Below, one piece after another: positions 26,735 to 36,111 of a stretch of DNA of 64,000 nt. A model generated the notes under the pieces. That model saw nothing but the letters and a program-made list of their open reading frames with translations, had not been told where the DNA came from and ran no database searches. The translations under genes and the position numbers were made by a program. Source of the stretch: DATFVA01 sp963711455 (GTDB taxonomy: Bacteria; Bacteroidota; Ignavibacteria; Ignavibacteriales; Ignavibacteriaceae); assembly GCA_963711455.1 (NCBI GenBank), contig CAVQEH010000001.1, forward strand, positions 103,566-167,565, read 5' to 3'. Within the stretch, counting starts at the first letter, position 1. Each line of letters opens with the position of its first letter.

Positions 26735-27568
26735 TTATCCGTTAAAATTTAATCGCTTTAAAAAACTGTTTGCAGCATCGATAAATTTTTCAGGTTCCTC
26801 CAGGTGAATTGTGTGTCCGGCATTTTTAATTATTCTATGTTCTGCAAAGGGGAATTGTTTAACAATACTTTTATTTAAAGAGGTAAACTTTGTATCAAGC
26901 TCTCCTGTAAGCAGCAGTGTACTGATATTAAAGTTATTAAACTGGTTAAAAAGATATGGCATTTTGCCTGTACTGAATCCGTATAGTGAATTTGATAACC
27001 CTACCCGGTTGTTCTTTATTTTGTTTTTTTTGATTTCATTTCTTTTTGCTTCAGAGAAACGAAGCTGAGTAGTAAAGATTTCTTTCTCTGTCCAGATATC
27101 AATGAATTCTTCAGTTGTATGAGTGGAGATAAATTTTGAAAATTCTTCGTCGTCTTTTATTCTTTTCTCTCTTTGTGATTTGTTTTTAATTCCGGGTGAA
27201 GAACTTTCTAGTATAAGCCCAAACAGTCTTTCCGGATATGTGTAAGTGTAGCACAGTGCCAATCTTCCGCCCATTGAATAACCTACAAGTATAACTTTTT
27301 CTTCGGTGAAGTGATTAATTATTTTATTAATCTGTTCAACCTGAAGTTCCCATGAATAAAGGGAAGGGTCATTGGGGGAATCACTTTTACCGTGCCCTAG
27401 CAGATCTACTGTAATTTTGTTAAAACGATCATCAATCCCGGGCAGAATATCATTCCAGTCTTCTGAAGAACCTGTAAAACCATGAAGGAAGATTATATTT
27501 ATTAAAGACTCATTAAAATTGTCCGGCTTGTTAACATTGAGAAGAATGTCTGAATATTTAATCTTCAT
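26735..27568 (-). CDS. menH: Alpha/beta hydrolase, probable SHCHC synthase MenH
   Basis: A 277-residue alpha/beta-hydrolase. The oxyanion segment is IIFLHGFTGSSEDW, the nucleophile elbow VGYSMGGRLALCYTY (catalytic Ser), an acidic residue in LLTGELDTKF and the catalytic His in IKNAGHTIHLEEPEKF. MenH removes pyruvate from SEPHCHC to give SHCHC. Its ATG overlaps the menD stop codon (TAATG), which with the matching motifs supports MenH over a generic hydrolase. Confidence 0.92.
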   Translation of the reverse strand: MKIKYSDILLNVNKPDNFNESLINIIFLHGFTGSSEDWNDILPGIDDRFNKITVDLLGHGKSDSPNDPSLYSWELQVEQINKIINHFTEEKVILVGYSMGGRLALCYTYTYPERLFGLILESSSPGIKNKSQREKRIKDDEEFSKFISTHTTEEFIDIWTEKEIFTTQLRFSEAKRNEIKKNKIKNNRVGLSNSLYGFSTGKMPYLFNQFNNFNISTLLLTGELDTKFTSLNKSIVKQFPFAEHRIIKNAGHTIHLEEPEKFIDAANSFLKRLNFNG

Positions 27569-29319
27569 TAAAAATTTTTACTTATAATCTTATCCGCTTC
27601 CCCGAAGTATTTTTTCCTTAGATTGACTGAAGTTTTTATCTCAGTTTTTATTTCGAGTACAGTAAATCTGTTTTCATTAAAAGCACTATTAATTGATTTC
27701 TTTAAATCATCCCAACTTTTAATCTTCCTGTATTTTCCATTAAAACTTTTTACCAATGGGGCAAAATCCAGGTTGTGCGGAGTTATAAAAAACTCTTTAA
27801 AGTTCTTTCCATATTCAGAAACAGGCAGCATATTAAAAATGCCGCCGCCATTGTTATTTATTAAGACCACCACAAGGGGAATTTTATATTTATCCGCAGC
27901 TAATAATGAATTTAAATCATGATAAAAAGCAAGATCACCTGTTATGAGGAGAGTTGGTTTATTTAATACTTTTTGAATTCCCAGAGCAGTTGAAATAATT
28001 CCATCAATGCCGCTTGCCCCGCGGTTTGTGTGAACACGGATTTTTTTTTCTGATACCGGAGCGAAGTAATCGAAATCTCTTACAGGCATACTGTTTGAAA
28101 TCATCAGATGAGTTTTGTCCGGCAGTGCATTAATAATTTCAGGTACAATTTTACATTCATTAGAAAATGTAGAATTATTTATAATTATTTCTTTAACCAT
28201 TCCGGATAATCGATCTGCTTTCAAAATATCATTTAACCAAATATTATCTTTATTTTTCTTTTGCAGTTTATCAGTTATTATTTTGCAGAAAAGGGAGGGG
28301 GTGCACTTGAATACTCCAGATGCAGTATTCCATGGATCAAATATATCTCCGTGATTATTAATGAGATATCTTTTAGGATTAATACTTTCCAGATAAGTTT
28401 CTATAGCTTTTGAAGAAGGTGTACTTCCAAACTGAAGAATCAGATCAGGAGAAAAATTATTTATGAAAATTTTATTCCTTAAAAATCCTTCGTAATTAAT
28501 AAGTATATTTTTGTTTGATTTTTTCCCGAACCTTAGCTGCGATGAGGTATCTGCCAAAACAGGAAAGCTTAATTTATCAGATAATTTTAGTATATCGCTT
28601 TTTTCCTGGTTACTACTATGCATTGGCCCTGCAATAATCAATCCTCGTTTAGATTCATTTATTGCTTTTAAAATTTCTTTAAAAAGATTTTTATCGTATC
28701 TCCCTGTAACTTCTTGTAAGTTAGATTCTGTTGATTTATACTCTTCAATTAAATTTAAATCCTTCTCTTCAATCTCATCCGTTAAAGAACCCGGCTCGAA
28801 GGGTTTGCGAAAAGGAAAATTAATATGACCCGGACCCTGCTTACTTTTTAAAAAAGCTTCTTCGGCAGTTCTCCTTATTTTTTTTATTCCTGAAACTGAT
28901 GCAGTGGGTAACCCGGCATTTTTAAAAAATCTTATGTGGTTTCTGTAAATATTTTCCTGGTTTATCGTTTGGTTAGCTCCACGACCTATCAATTCGGGTG
29001 GACGATCAGCAGTGCAGACAATCATTGGGATTCTCTGCTGGTAAGCTTCAATAATTGCAGGATATAATTCCGCAGTGGCTGTACCCGAAGTAGTTATAAT
29101 TACTGCCGGCTTTCCGGTTGCTTTGGCAATACCAAGTGCAAAAAATCCGCTGCTTCGTTCATCAATATGAACAAAACATTTAAATTTTTTATTAGATGCA
29201 GCAGCGAGAGTTAGTGAAGTGCTCCTTGAACCCGGTGAAATACAGACATGCTTTATCCCGAGTTTAGCAAGCCTGTCAAAAAAATTTTCAGCCCAGAGAA
29301 TATTCCGGTTAATTTTCAT
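27568..29319 (-). CDS. menD: SEPHCHC synthase MenD
   Basis: A 583-residue thiamine-diphosphate enzyme that adds 2-ketoglutarate to isochorismate. The N-terminal HVCISPGSRSTSLTLAAA, the invariant catalytic-glutamate segment HIDERSSGFFALGIAKATGK, and the C-terminal cofactor site ITGDLAFYHDLNSLLAADKY plus VVLINNNGGGIFNMLPVSEY are all intact. Length is normal. It overlaps menF by 11 bases and menH by one base. Confidence 0.97.
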   Translation of the reverse strand: MKINRNILWAENFFDRLAKLGIKHVCISPGSRSTSLTLAAASNKKFKCFVHIDERSSGFFALGIAKATGKPAVIITTSGTATAELYPAIIEAYQQRIPMIVCTADRPPELIGRGANQTINQENIYRNHIRFFKNAGLPTASVSGIKKIRRTAEEAFLKSKQGPGHINFPFRKPFEPGSLTDEIEEKDLNLIEEYKSTESNLQEVTGRYDKNLFKEILKAINESKRGLIIAGPMHSSNQEKSDILKLSDKLSFPVLADTSSQLRFGKKSNKNILINYEGFLRNKIFINNFSPDLILQFGSTPSSKAIETYLESINPKRYLINNHGDIFDPWNTASGVFKCTPSLFCKIITDKLQKKNKDNIWLNDILKADRLSGMVKEIIINNSTFSNECKIVPEIINALPDKTHLMISNSMPVRDFDYFAPVSEKKIRVHTNRGASGIDGIISTALGIQKVLNKPTLLITGDLAFYHDLNSLLAADKYKIPLVVVLINNNGGGIFNMLPVSEYGKNFKEFFITPHNLDFAPLVKSFNGKYRKIKSWDDLKKSINSAFNENRFTVLEIKTEIKTSVNLRKKYFGEADKIISKNF

Positions 29320-30715
29320 TATTAAAGATTGAAAGAAATGGTTTCAGTTTTAAATCAGTTTCTTTGAATTCTGTATCGGGGTTGCTGCCCTTAACTATTC
29401 CACACCCTGCAAATGCAATCAATTTATTTCCTACAGCAAGTGCCGAACGTATAGCAAGTACAAATTCGCCTTCATCCCTGAGATTAAGCCAGCCTATTAA
29501 CCCCGCATATAAACCGCGTTGATGATTTTCAATTTTTTTGATCAGGTTTAAAGCTGTGTCAGCCGGGACTCCGCAAACTGCAGGTGTAGGATGAATCTTC
29601 CCTATAAGATTTATGAATGAGTTATTTTCATTTAGATTTAAGTTAATAGTAGATCTCAGATGCTGGATATTTTTTAATTTTTTTACTGAAGGTTGACTTA
29701 TATCGATTGTTTCAACAGATTTCTGAAGGCTATCAATAACATAGTTGACTACAAACTTGTGTTCGTTTAATTCCTTTTCGTTCAGCAGAAGTTCATTTTC
29801 CATTTTTATGTCATTTGTCTTATCCGATCCACGTTCTGCGGAACCGGCGAGAATTTCTATTTGCATTTTGTTATTCTGGAATTTGGCTAATGTTTCCGGG
29901 GATGCCCCGACAAATGAAGATTTACCATTGTGGAAAATAAACAATGTACATTCAGGATAATTTTCAATCAGGCTTTTTAATATTGGTTCAATTAAAATAT
30001 CAGCAGTAAAGATTAATTCGACTTTTCTTGATAAAACAATTTTCTGAATCTCACCGTCTTCAATTTTATCCAATGCCTGGTTTACCTGGTTCTTCCACTT
30101 CTTTTTATCTTTTGGTTCATTGCCTGATTTATTAAGTAATCTTAGTTCTTTGCTTTCTTCCCTTACCGGCAGATGAAGAAATTGTTTTAAGGCATTTTCA
30201 AATTTAGGAACTATTATTTCAGTATTTATTTTCGGGGAAACAAAAACATTATAAACCAAATAATATTCTTCTTCGTTATTCATATATAATAGTTCAGGTA
30301 CAAACCAATGCGAATCATTAAAATCTTTCCAATCATTGTCCGGATGTTCAATTGCAAATTTCATGCTTCCAAGCAATAAAGGGATTTCAAAATTAAAATC
30401 TCTCTGGTTGGAAATGAACTGTTCCTTCAGGCTGGTTACTTTCTTTTCTAAAGATGGAAATCGTTTCCCCCCTTTTTCAGCAATCGTTAAAATAGAGTTA
30501 ATTCCGAAGAGTATTTTTTTTCCGGAAGGTTTTTCAGAATAAAAAAATACTTCCTGGCTTTTACATAGGCTGTCCAGCTTCTTTTGTAGTTCAATTTTTT
30601 CAGCAAGGAAAACAAAACTCACCAGCGTTTGACCCTGACGGGATTTAAGAAGGTTCCTATTTTGGTTCAGGAATTCAACGAAAGAAGCTGATGAACTCTG
30701 AATATATTCTTTCAT
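29309..30715 (-). CDS. menF: Isochorismate synthase MenF
   Basis: A 468-residue chorismate-binding enzyme that converts chorismate to isochorismate, the entry step to menaquinone. The conserved C-terminal catalytic region reads KIVLSRKVEL, FVGASPETLAKF, ILAGSAERGSDKTND, EHKFVVNYVIDSL, IHPTPAVCGVPADTALNLIK, NHQRGLYAGLIGWLN and AFAGCGIVKGSNPDTEF. These include the magnesium-binding glutamates and the catalytic lysine area. It is the first gene of the men cluster, and a gap of 82 bases separates it from rsgA downstream of it in reading direction on the same strand. Confidence 0.95.
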   Translation of the reverse strand: MKEYIQSSSASFVEFLNQNRNLLKSRQGQTLVSFVFLAEKIELQKKLDSLCKSQEVFFYSEKPSGKKILFGINSILTIAEKGGKRFPSLEKKVTSLKEQFISNQRDFNFEIPLLLGSMKFAIEHPDNDWKDFNDSHWFVPELLYMNNEEEYYLVYNVFVSPKINTEIIVPKFENALKQFLHLPVREESKELRLLNKSGNEPKDKKKWKNQVNQALDKIEDGEIQKIVLSRKVELIFTADILIEPILKSLIENYPECTLFIFHNGKSSFVGASPETLAKFQNNKMQIEILAGSAERGSDKTNDIKMENELLLNEKELNEHKFVVNYVIDSLQKSVETIDISQPSVKKLKNIQHLRSTINLNLNENNSFINLIGKIHPTPAVCGVPADTALNLIKKIENHQRGLYAGLIGWLNLRDEGEFVLAIRSALAVGNKLIAFAGCGIVKGSNPDTEFKETDLKLKPFLSIFNNEN

Positions 30716-30797
30716 TAATTTATTCTTAACTTTTTGAACAAATATAAATTACAGAAAGGAAGTATACAATTTCAATATTGCGGTTGTGCATCATAGA

Positions 30798-31757
30798 TTA
30801 ATTAAATATAATATCATCTTCAATTGTATCAAGAATTTTTAAGTAACTATCATAACGGTGAAGCGAAATTTTGTTTTCTTCAACTGCTTCTATTACCGCA
30901 CACCCAGGCTCGTGATGATGGGTGCAAGTGTTAAATCTGCATTCCTTAATATAAGGAAGAAATTCCGGAAAGTAATGGCTTACGTCTTCTTTTCTTACTC
31001 CATAAGGTTCAACTTCACGGATACCCGGTGTATCTATAATATATGTAAAAGGAGCAACTTTTATCATTTGCGAAGTAACAGTGGTATGTTTTCCTTTATC
31101 GGTAAATGTACTTATTATGCCTGTACGTAAATTCAGGGCAGGGTACATTTTATTCAGCAGGGAAGATTTACCCACGCCCGAATGTCCCCAGAGCAAATTT
31201 ATTTTCTTTTCGAATAATGTTTTCAGGTTATTAATTCCCGTTTTATCTTTTGCGCTTGTAAGGTAGACGTCGTACCCGATTGACTTATACAGGTCAGCCC
31301 ATTCCTTTATAAAATTATCTTCATCGAGATCAGTTTTATTTATAATAATACCGGTATTTATATGTGAACTTTCTCCTGTAACTAAAAACCGATCAACCAC
31401 TTTATTATTAAAATTTGGTTCGTAGATGCTGCTTACAATAAAAAGTTCATCAATATTTGCGGCAACAACCTGTTCAAGTCTTTCTCCACGGTAACCAGCA
31501 CCTTTTATTCTCGGTGCTTTTCTTGAAAGATAATTTCTTCTTTTTTCAATGTTATGTATGAATCCAGTTCCATCTTTATTTAAATCAAACTCAACAATAT
31601 CACCAACGACTGCAATATCTGTAAGATATAACTTATCTTTTTTCAGGTTAAAGTCTTTTTTGAATTTTCCACGAAGGGCACTTCTTATTATTTCATCTTT
31701 CTCTTCTGAATAAATATAATAATCTTTACTTTCAACTCTTAAAACTAAGCCTTTAAT
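30798..31757 (-). CDS. rsgA: Ribosome small subunit-dependent GTPase RsgA
   Basis: A circularly permuted GTPase that helps mature the 30S subunit. Following the frame upstream of the first standard start gives the full N-terminal OB domain (KGLVLRVESKDYYIYSEEK, DEIIRSALRGKFKKDF, ISRK-like LSRKAPRIKGAGYRGERL). Then come NKTDLDED (G4), WGHSGVGKSSLLNKMYP (P-loop), IIDTPGIREVEP (G3) and the zinc-binding CRFNTCTHHHEPGC. No ATG, GTG or TTG lies between the upstream TAA and residue 119. ATT at 31755-31757, five bases after AGGAG, aligns with the usual MKG-type start, giving 319 residues. A mutated or misread ATG is the other explanation. Confidence 0.9.
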   Translation of the reverse strand: MKGLVLRVESKDYYIYSEEKDEIIRSALRGKFKKDFNLKKDKLYLTDIAVVGDIVEFDLNKDGTGFIHNIEKRRNYLSRKAPRIKGAGYRGERLEQVVAANIDELFIVSSIYEPNFNNKVVDRFLVTGESSHINTGIIINKTDLDEDNFIKEWADLYKSIGYDVYLTSAKDKTGINNLKTLFEKKINLLWGHSGVGKSSLLNKMYPALNLRTGIISTFTDKGKHTTVTSQMIKVAPFTYIIDTPGIREVEPYGVRKEDVSHYFPEFLPYIKECRFNTCTHHHEPGCAVIEAVEENKISLHRYDSYLKILDTIEDDIIFN

Positions 31758-31781
31758 AACATCTCCTATTTAAAATAAAAC

Positions 31782-31807
31782 AGCATCTTACCATAAGATA
31801 AGATGCT
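31782..31807 (-). terminator. Rho-independent terminator after the FadL-type porin gene
   Basis: A perfect 9-bp stem (AGCATCTTA / TAAGATGCT) with an 8-base loop stands between the porin stop and rsgA. On the minus strand it is followed by a GTTTTATTTT tract. Confidence 0.8.
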
Positions 31808-31839
31808 TTGAAATTTCTTTCAATTATTATATCAAATAT

Positions 31840-33306
31840 TTAAAACCTGTAAGTTGCCGATAAGATAAATTTATTATCAGTAACATCCTGGAAAGTTCTG
31901 GAAGCACCGGCAATGTTATTGCCATTCTGGTCTAAAGAATAATTATCACCAAAGTCCTGCCACCAGCCATGTGCAATACCAAGATCGATACCAATAGTTT
32001 CATCTGCAAGAAATCCTATTCCGCCGGTTACATATTTATGATCATATTTTGAAGGATCACCTTTATAAGGCGAAGGTTGGACCATGAAGCCTCCTCTTAA
32101 CCTTAAACCGATCATTGGAATAGTGTACTCTGCTCCGAGATTATAATTTAAAACTGCGGTAAGCTGGTCTTTGATATTTCTGTTTATATTATCAACTGTG
32201 GTAGTTCCGAGACCAGATATGTCTTCAAATTTCATCTGGGAGTAGTCCATTAATGTTCCCTGTAAACTTAAGATTAATCCCTTAAAATTAACTGAAAATC
32301 CTGTGCCAAGTTCAAATGGAGTTGTAACATAATATTCAACCTGATCACTAAAATTAGAACTGTTAAGAGATACAAGATCGTTTGAAAATTGACTATACCC
32401 ATTAACGGTAAACTTCTCTTTAATGTCGTAGGATTTTGGAAATTGAACTGTAAAGCCAAACCTGGCAAGTTCGTTGAACTGATAAAGTAATCCAAATTTT
32501 GCATCCCAACCGGAAATATCCCAATTTAAAACTCTGTTGAGATTAAATGTTTGAAAGTCAGAATGCAAGGAATCTGTGGGGTCAGCTTTTCCATATATAT
32601 TTCTTGTGTCATCTTCGTAATATTCATTATCAGAATCATAATTACCTGTAATAATATTAAGATTCAAACCCAGGAATAGGTTTTTATATGCTTCAATTGC
32701 TCCGGAAAAAGTCCAGTTCTTAATTGCCCCGGAATTAAGTATAGAACCACTCTGATTCAGATTTCCATTAATTAATGTTTGGTTATTTGCCCCGGCAAGA
32801 TACAATTCATAAGGAATATCGGAGGGAACCGGGGGAGCTAACAAGTCCTGGATTAATGAATTATCCCCATTATTAAATCCGTTGAATTTAACAGTACTCG
32901 TGAAATCCTTTGTTACATGATATGAAATTCCAAATACAAGGCTGCCGCGCATTGTAGGAAAAGGAAAAGCAAAACTTAATCTGTCTAACGAAGTTGAACT
33001 ATTAGAATAATCAGTAGCATCGTTCATAAAAGTAGTATTGTTGCCGAAGTTTGTATATTGAAGTCCGCCTGAAAATTCCATTCTTTTTAATAATCCGAAT
33101 CCTGCCGGGTTAAAAAATGCAGCGGAAGCATCATCGCTTAAGCCAATATAACTGTCGCCCATACCAAGCGCTCTTGCATTAGCTCCTAAACCTGGTAATC
33201 CCAATCTAACTGCATCATTTGTATTTTGTGAATAAACAACCGACGAACAAAAAACTATAATAGAAAATATAGTAATCCTGTAAAAACCAGAGTTTAAATT
33301 TTTCAT
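31840..33306 (-). CDS. OmpP1/FadL/TodX family outer-membrane transporter
   Basis: A 488-residue outer-membrane barrel of the long-chain fatty-acid/hydrophobic-compound transporter family. A signal peptide (IFSIIVFCSSVVYSQ) is followed by the family signature GLPGLGANARALGMGDSYIG and DDASAAFFNPAGFGLLKRME, matching the plug-forming NPA motif. It ends FILSATYRF. I chose ATG at 33304-33306 after GGAAGGAAATAAC; a longer frame begins 11 codons upstream but overlaps the preceding gene. It follows a low-complexity lipoprotein by one base, so the two are likely co-transcribed. Substrate unknown. Confidence 0.87.
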   Translation of the reverse strand: MKNLNSGFYRITIFSIIVFCSSVVYSQNTNDAVRLGLPGLGANARALGMGDSYIGLSDDASAAFFNPAGFGLLKRMEFSGGLQYTNFGNNTTFMNDATDYSNSSTSLDRLSFAFPFPTMRGSLVFGISYHVTKDFTSTVKFNGFNNGDNSLIQDLLAPPVPSDIPYELYLAGANNQTLINGNLNQSGSILNSGAIKNWTFSGAIEAYKNLFLGLNLNIITGNYDSDNEYYEDDTRNIYGKADPTDSLHSDFQTFNLNRVLNWDISGWDAKFGLLYQFNELARFGFTVQFPKSYDIKEKFTVNGYSQFSNDLVSLNSSNFSDQVEYYVTTPFELGTGFSVNFKGLILSLQGTLMDYSQMKFEDISGLGTTTVDNINRNIKDQLTAVLNYNLGAEYTIPMIGLRLRGGFMVQPSPYKGDPSKYDHKYVTGGIGFLADETIGIDLGIAHGWWQDFGDNYSLDQNGNNIAGASRTFQDVTDNKFILSATYRF

Positions 33307-33307
33307 G

Positions 33308-33823
33308 TTATTTCCTTCCACCGGAACTTCTTCCACCATTATTATTTCTTACAGTACCACTACCGGAGGAATTATCTTTTCCGCTTGTGTTACCGGAACC
33401 GGAAGAAGATGAATTTCGTACCGTAGAGCCTGATGATGAACTACCTGAATTACCAGAACTTTTATCACTACTACTACTTGTATCGGAAGAATTCTCACTC
33501 CGTGATGGGGGCTGGACATCAGGAATACGACCTGCAGTACCTCTGTCTCCTCCCGAATCTCTAAGTCTGCCAATGTCAGAATTGTCTTCTCTTGTTTTTG
33601 TTTCAGGTCTTGATACTACCGGAGGAGCGTAATCATACCACCATGGAGTATCATAATAAATGAAATATGGGCCATAATATGTATCTCCATAGTAAATAGT
33701 GCTGTTATCCGAGTTATCCTGTGTCGGAAATTCGGAATCAGGACTCCAGATGATTGTATAACACCCGTTTAATCCTAAAAAAATCAGTACTATAAATAAT
33801 ATTTTAAATAACATTTTTTTCAT
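33308..33823 (-). CDS. Ser/Gly-rich lipoprotein, paralogue of the upstream one
   Basis: A 171-residue protein with a lipoprotein signal ending LGLNGC (lipid-attached Cys near residue 21), then CYTIIWSPDSEF, a Tyr/Trp-rich segment (YYGDTYYGPYFIYYDTPWWY) and a long low-complexity tail of Ser, Gly, Asn and Arg ending GGRSSGGRK. The segment RLRDSGGDRGTAGR corresponds to RLRDLGGSRGGRGR in the upstream protein, and both mature proteins begin with CYT. They are therefore paralogues. No enzyme fold is recognised; a surface or periplasmic-face structural or metal- or polyanion-binding role is speculation. Confidence 0.75.
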   Translation of the reverse strand: MKKMLFKILFIVLIFLGLNGCYTIIWSPDSEFPTQDNSDNSTIYYGDTYYGPYFIYYDTPWWYDYAPPVVSRPETKTREDNSDIGRLRDSGGDRGTAGRIPDVQPPSRSENSSDTSSSSDKSSGNSGSSSSGSTVRNSSSSGSGNTSGKDNSSGSGTVRNNNGGRSSGGRK

Positions 33824-33834
33824 TTTTTCAACTC

Positions 33835-34995
33835 CTATCTTCTGCCACCGCCTGAGCTTCTACTTCCACCTGATGATCGGCTCCCTCCACCGGAGGACCT
33901 GCTTCCTCCACTGTTATGCGAAGGAGGATTATAGCTTCTCTGTGGCGGTGAATAGGAATGCTGTGGTGGACTGTAACTTCTTGGTGAATTATTTTTACGC
34001 GGAGAAACATAATTTCCTGATTGATGATCTTTTTGGCGGGGAGCGTATTCCCGTCTGTTGGGATTATTGTTGCGGGGTCTATAATATCTGTATTCTCTTT
34101 TACCTTCATTTCTTTTTTCGATAGAAGAAGGTGCACGATTTTTCCTTACATAAGGATTTATTCTTCCGCTGCTTCTTGTCTCTCCCTTTCTTTCAGTTCT
34201 TACTGACGACAATCTTTCTTTTCCGGTTCTTGTACTTCCAATTCGTGTATTATCCCTTACCCTTCCGCTTTCACTTCTAAGACGGGTATTTCTTCCCGAG
34301 TTTTCTGATCTTGTTGAAATTCCTGCCCTGTTACGTTCGGCAAGATTTTTACCTGCGAATCCGGTATTATCACCAGCTAAAATACTTCTTCCTCTGCCGC
34401 CTCTTGAACCACCAAGATCTCTCAATCTTGAAATATCTCTTGTTCTTTCCCGGTTCGTAAAGTAATAATGTGTATGAGAAGGATATCCGAAACCATAATA
34501 ATAGTTATAACCAAAATAAAATGGTGAAGGATAATAGTAATAATACGGCAGGCAGCTCCAGCTGCCGGGGTACCACCAGCTATTCCAGTAATTGCAGTAG
34601 AAAGGATCATAGTATGAGTTGTTCCAGCCAAACCCAATTGCTATTGAAGGATGATAACCCCAGAAATATCTTCTGTAGGTAGGGAAATCATAATAAAAAT
34701 TATCATAGTAATAAGGTGAATTATTACCTGTGTCATAATAGTTGTTATTATCATACCCGGAACTGTCATAAGAATTATCACCATAGTACTCAGTAGAATC
34801 ATCATAGTAATATTGAGAGGAATCATCGTAGGCATCATTCTGGTTTTGGTCTGTATAGCCCTGGTTACCGCTATAAGTTTGTTGTGATCCTATGTTAGTG
34901 TTATCTCTGTCTCTGGTTGCAAATTGCGTATAACAACCGGTGAAGAAAATTCCAGATAAAATTAAAAGAGATAATATGTAGGTAAACTTTTTCAT
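33835..34995 (-). CDS. Tyr-rich and Arg/Gly-rich lipoprotein of unknown function
   Basis: A 386-residue protein with a lipoprotein signal (LLILSGIFFTGC). Residues about 40-165 are very rich in Tyr, Asp, Asn and Gly (repeated YYDDS, YYGDN, NNYYD). Residues 165-300 are Arg/Ser/Gly-rich with SRLRDLGGSRGGRGR. The C-terminus has short repeats SYSPPQH, SYSPPQR, SYNPPSH followed by SRSSGGGSRSSGGSRSSGG. The arrangement is a sticky, disordered surface protein. It heads a run of same-strand genes ending in the FadL-type porin. Other-frame reading frames over this region come from the biased composition. Confidence 0.75.
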   Translation of the reverse strand: MKKFTYILSLLILSGIFFTGCYTQFATRDRDNTNIGSQQTYSGNQGYTDQNQNDAYDDSSQYYYDDSTEYYGDNSYDSSGYDNNNYYDTGNNSPYYYDNFYYDFPTYRRYFWGYHPSIAIGFGWNNSYYDPFYCNYWNSWWYPGSWSCLPYYYYYPSPFYFGYNYYYGFGYPSHTHYYFTNRERTRDISRLRDLGGSRGGRGRSILAGDNTGFAGKNLAERNRAGISTRSENSGRNTRLRSESGRVRDNTRIGSTRTGKERLSSVRTERKGETRSSGRINPYVRKNRAPSSIEKRNEGKREYRYYRPRNNNPNRREYAPRQKDHQSGNYVSPRKNNSPRSYSPPQHSYSPPQRSYNPPSHNSGGSRSSGGGSRSSGGSRSSGGGRR

Positions 34996-35165
34996 TTGTA
35001 TTCCTCCGAAAAAATAACTACAGCAATATGCGCAAAAATCAAGCCTGATTAAAGGGTTTAATTCTTATATATATGACAAAATAAAAGCAGCAAAAGTTTC
35101 AAAAATAATGTGATGTACACAATAATAGATTTGTCTGTACAAAATAATCTACATGTATAAGTTAA

Positions 35166-35939
35166 TCAGAAAATAGATTTGATATACTCTATTTTTAATG
35201 CCCTGTCGGCAATGGTAGGATTTATTTTTTTGTTATCGAGAAGATCTCTTAAGTCAAATTCAATTGTGAAACCTGTTCCAAGCGACCATCTTATTCCTGC
35301 ATTCAGGTATCCCTTATCGCTTCCGTAATATTTAGTTTCATTATCATTAAAAGCAAAATTATATTCTGCAACAAACGATACGGTGCTTCCAAGAGTTTTT
35401 TCAAATCCGATATAAAAATCTACAAAATTATCTCCGTCTTTAGATTCAAGAGAATAGCTGGCTGTTGCGTGTAAACTCATGTAACCTAAAAATGCAAAAT
35501 TCTTGCTTGCGGCAGCGTAAAAACCTGGAGATTTAATATCGTATCTTCCGGAAGAATCATGATAAATTCCTTTTCCCTGTGAATCAAATCCTACTGCTAT
35601 GGCGGGAAAAGTAATTGCTTCATTAAATAATCTGAATCTTAAATTCACGCCAGGTAGTTTATACCAATCGATTTCACCCTGACCAATAACATTTGCTCCG
35701 CCATAAGAAATACCAAAGCTGACATTGTCAAAAGCTCCAACTTCAAGTCTTTCAATTACAACTCCGTTTGGCAGTACATCTGTCGTCGATCCCACATATC
35801 CCTTTTCAAGAACTCCTGCGGTAGGCATATCAATTAAAGTTCTGTACTCAAATTTTGCATTTTCTCCGGCAGTCCCTTGTGAGAAGCAGATATTTTGAGA
35901 AAGAAGAACAATAAAAATTAAGCATAAGGTACTTTTCAT
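35166..35939 (-). CDS. Outer-membrane beta-barrel protein of unknown function
   Basis: A 257-residue protein with a signal peptide (LIFIVLLSQNICFSQ) and short alternating strands suggesting a 10-12-strand barrel. Segments VGAFDNVSFGISYGGANVIG, LRFRLFNEAITFPAIAVGFD and SKNFAFLGYMSLHATASYSL look like a conserved family also seen in Ignavibacteria-type genomes. I could not assign a function. It ends KIEYIKSIF. It stands alone between 170-base intergenic stretches. Confidence 0.7.
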   Translation of the reverse strand: MKSTLCLIFIVLLSQNICFSQGTAGENAKFEYRTLIDMPTAGVLEKGYVGSTTDVLPNGVVIERLEVGAFDNVSFGISYGGANVIGQGEIDWYKLPGVNLRFRLFNEAITFPAIAVGFDSQGKGIYHDSSGRYDIKSPGFYAAASKNFAFLGYMSLHATASYSLESKDGDNFVDFYIGFEKTLGSTVSFVAEYNFAFNDNETKYYGSDKGYLNAGIRWSLGTGFTIEFDLRDLLDNKKINPTIADRALKIEYIKSIF

Positions 35940-36111
35940 AATTCCTCAGGAATATGTTTCTTCTGATTCAAATATAGTAATTATTTCAGATTATTTCATT
36001 TACTTCATGTTTTACTTCAACAAAATTTGGATAAAACTTAATATTTATAGCGAACGGGTAAAGGTAGAATTTTGATATTGCCATAACTCTAATGATTTGT
36101 TCATCGTTTAC

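Noticed and set aside
33387..34124. Plus-strand reading frames opposite the two Ser/Gly/Arg-rich lipoproteins
   Set aside because: They mirror the biased composition of the minus-strand genes and have no signal, motif or ribosome site of their own.
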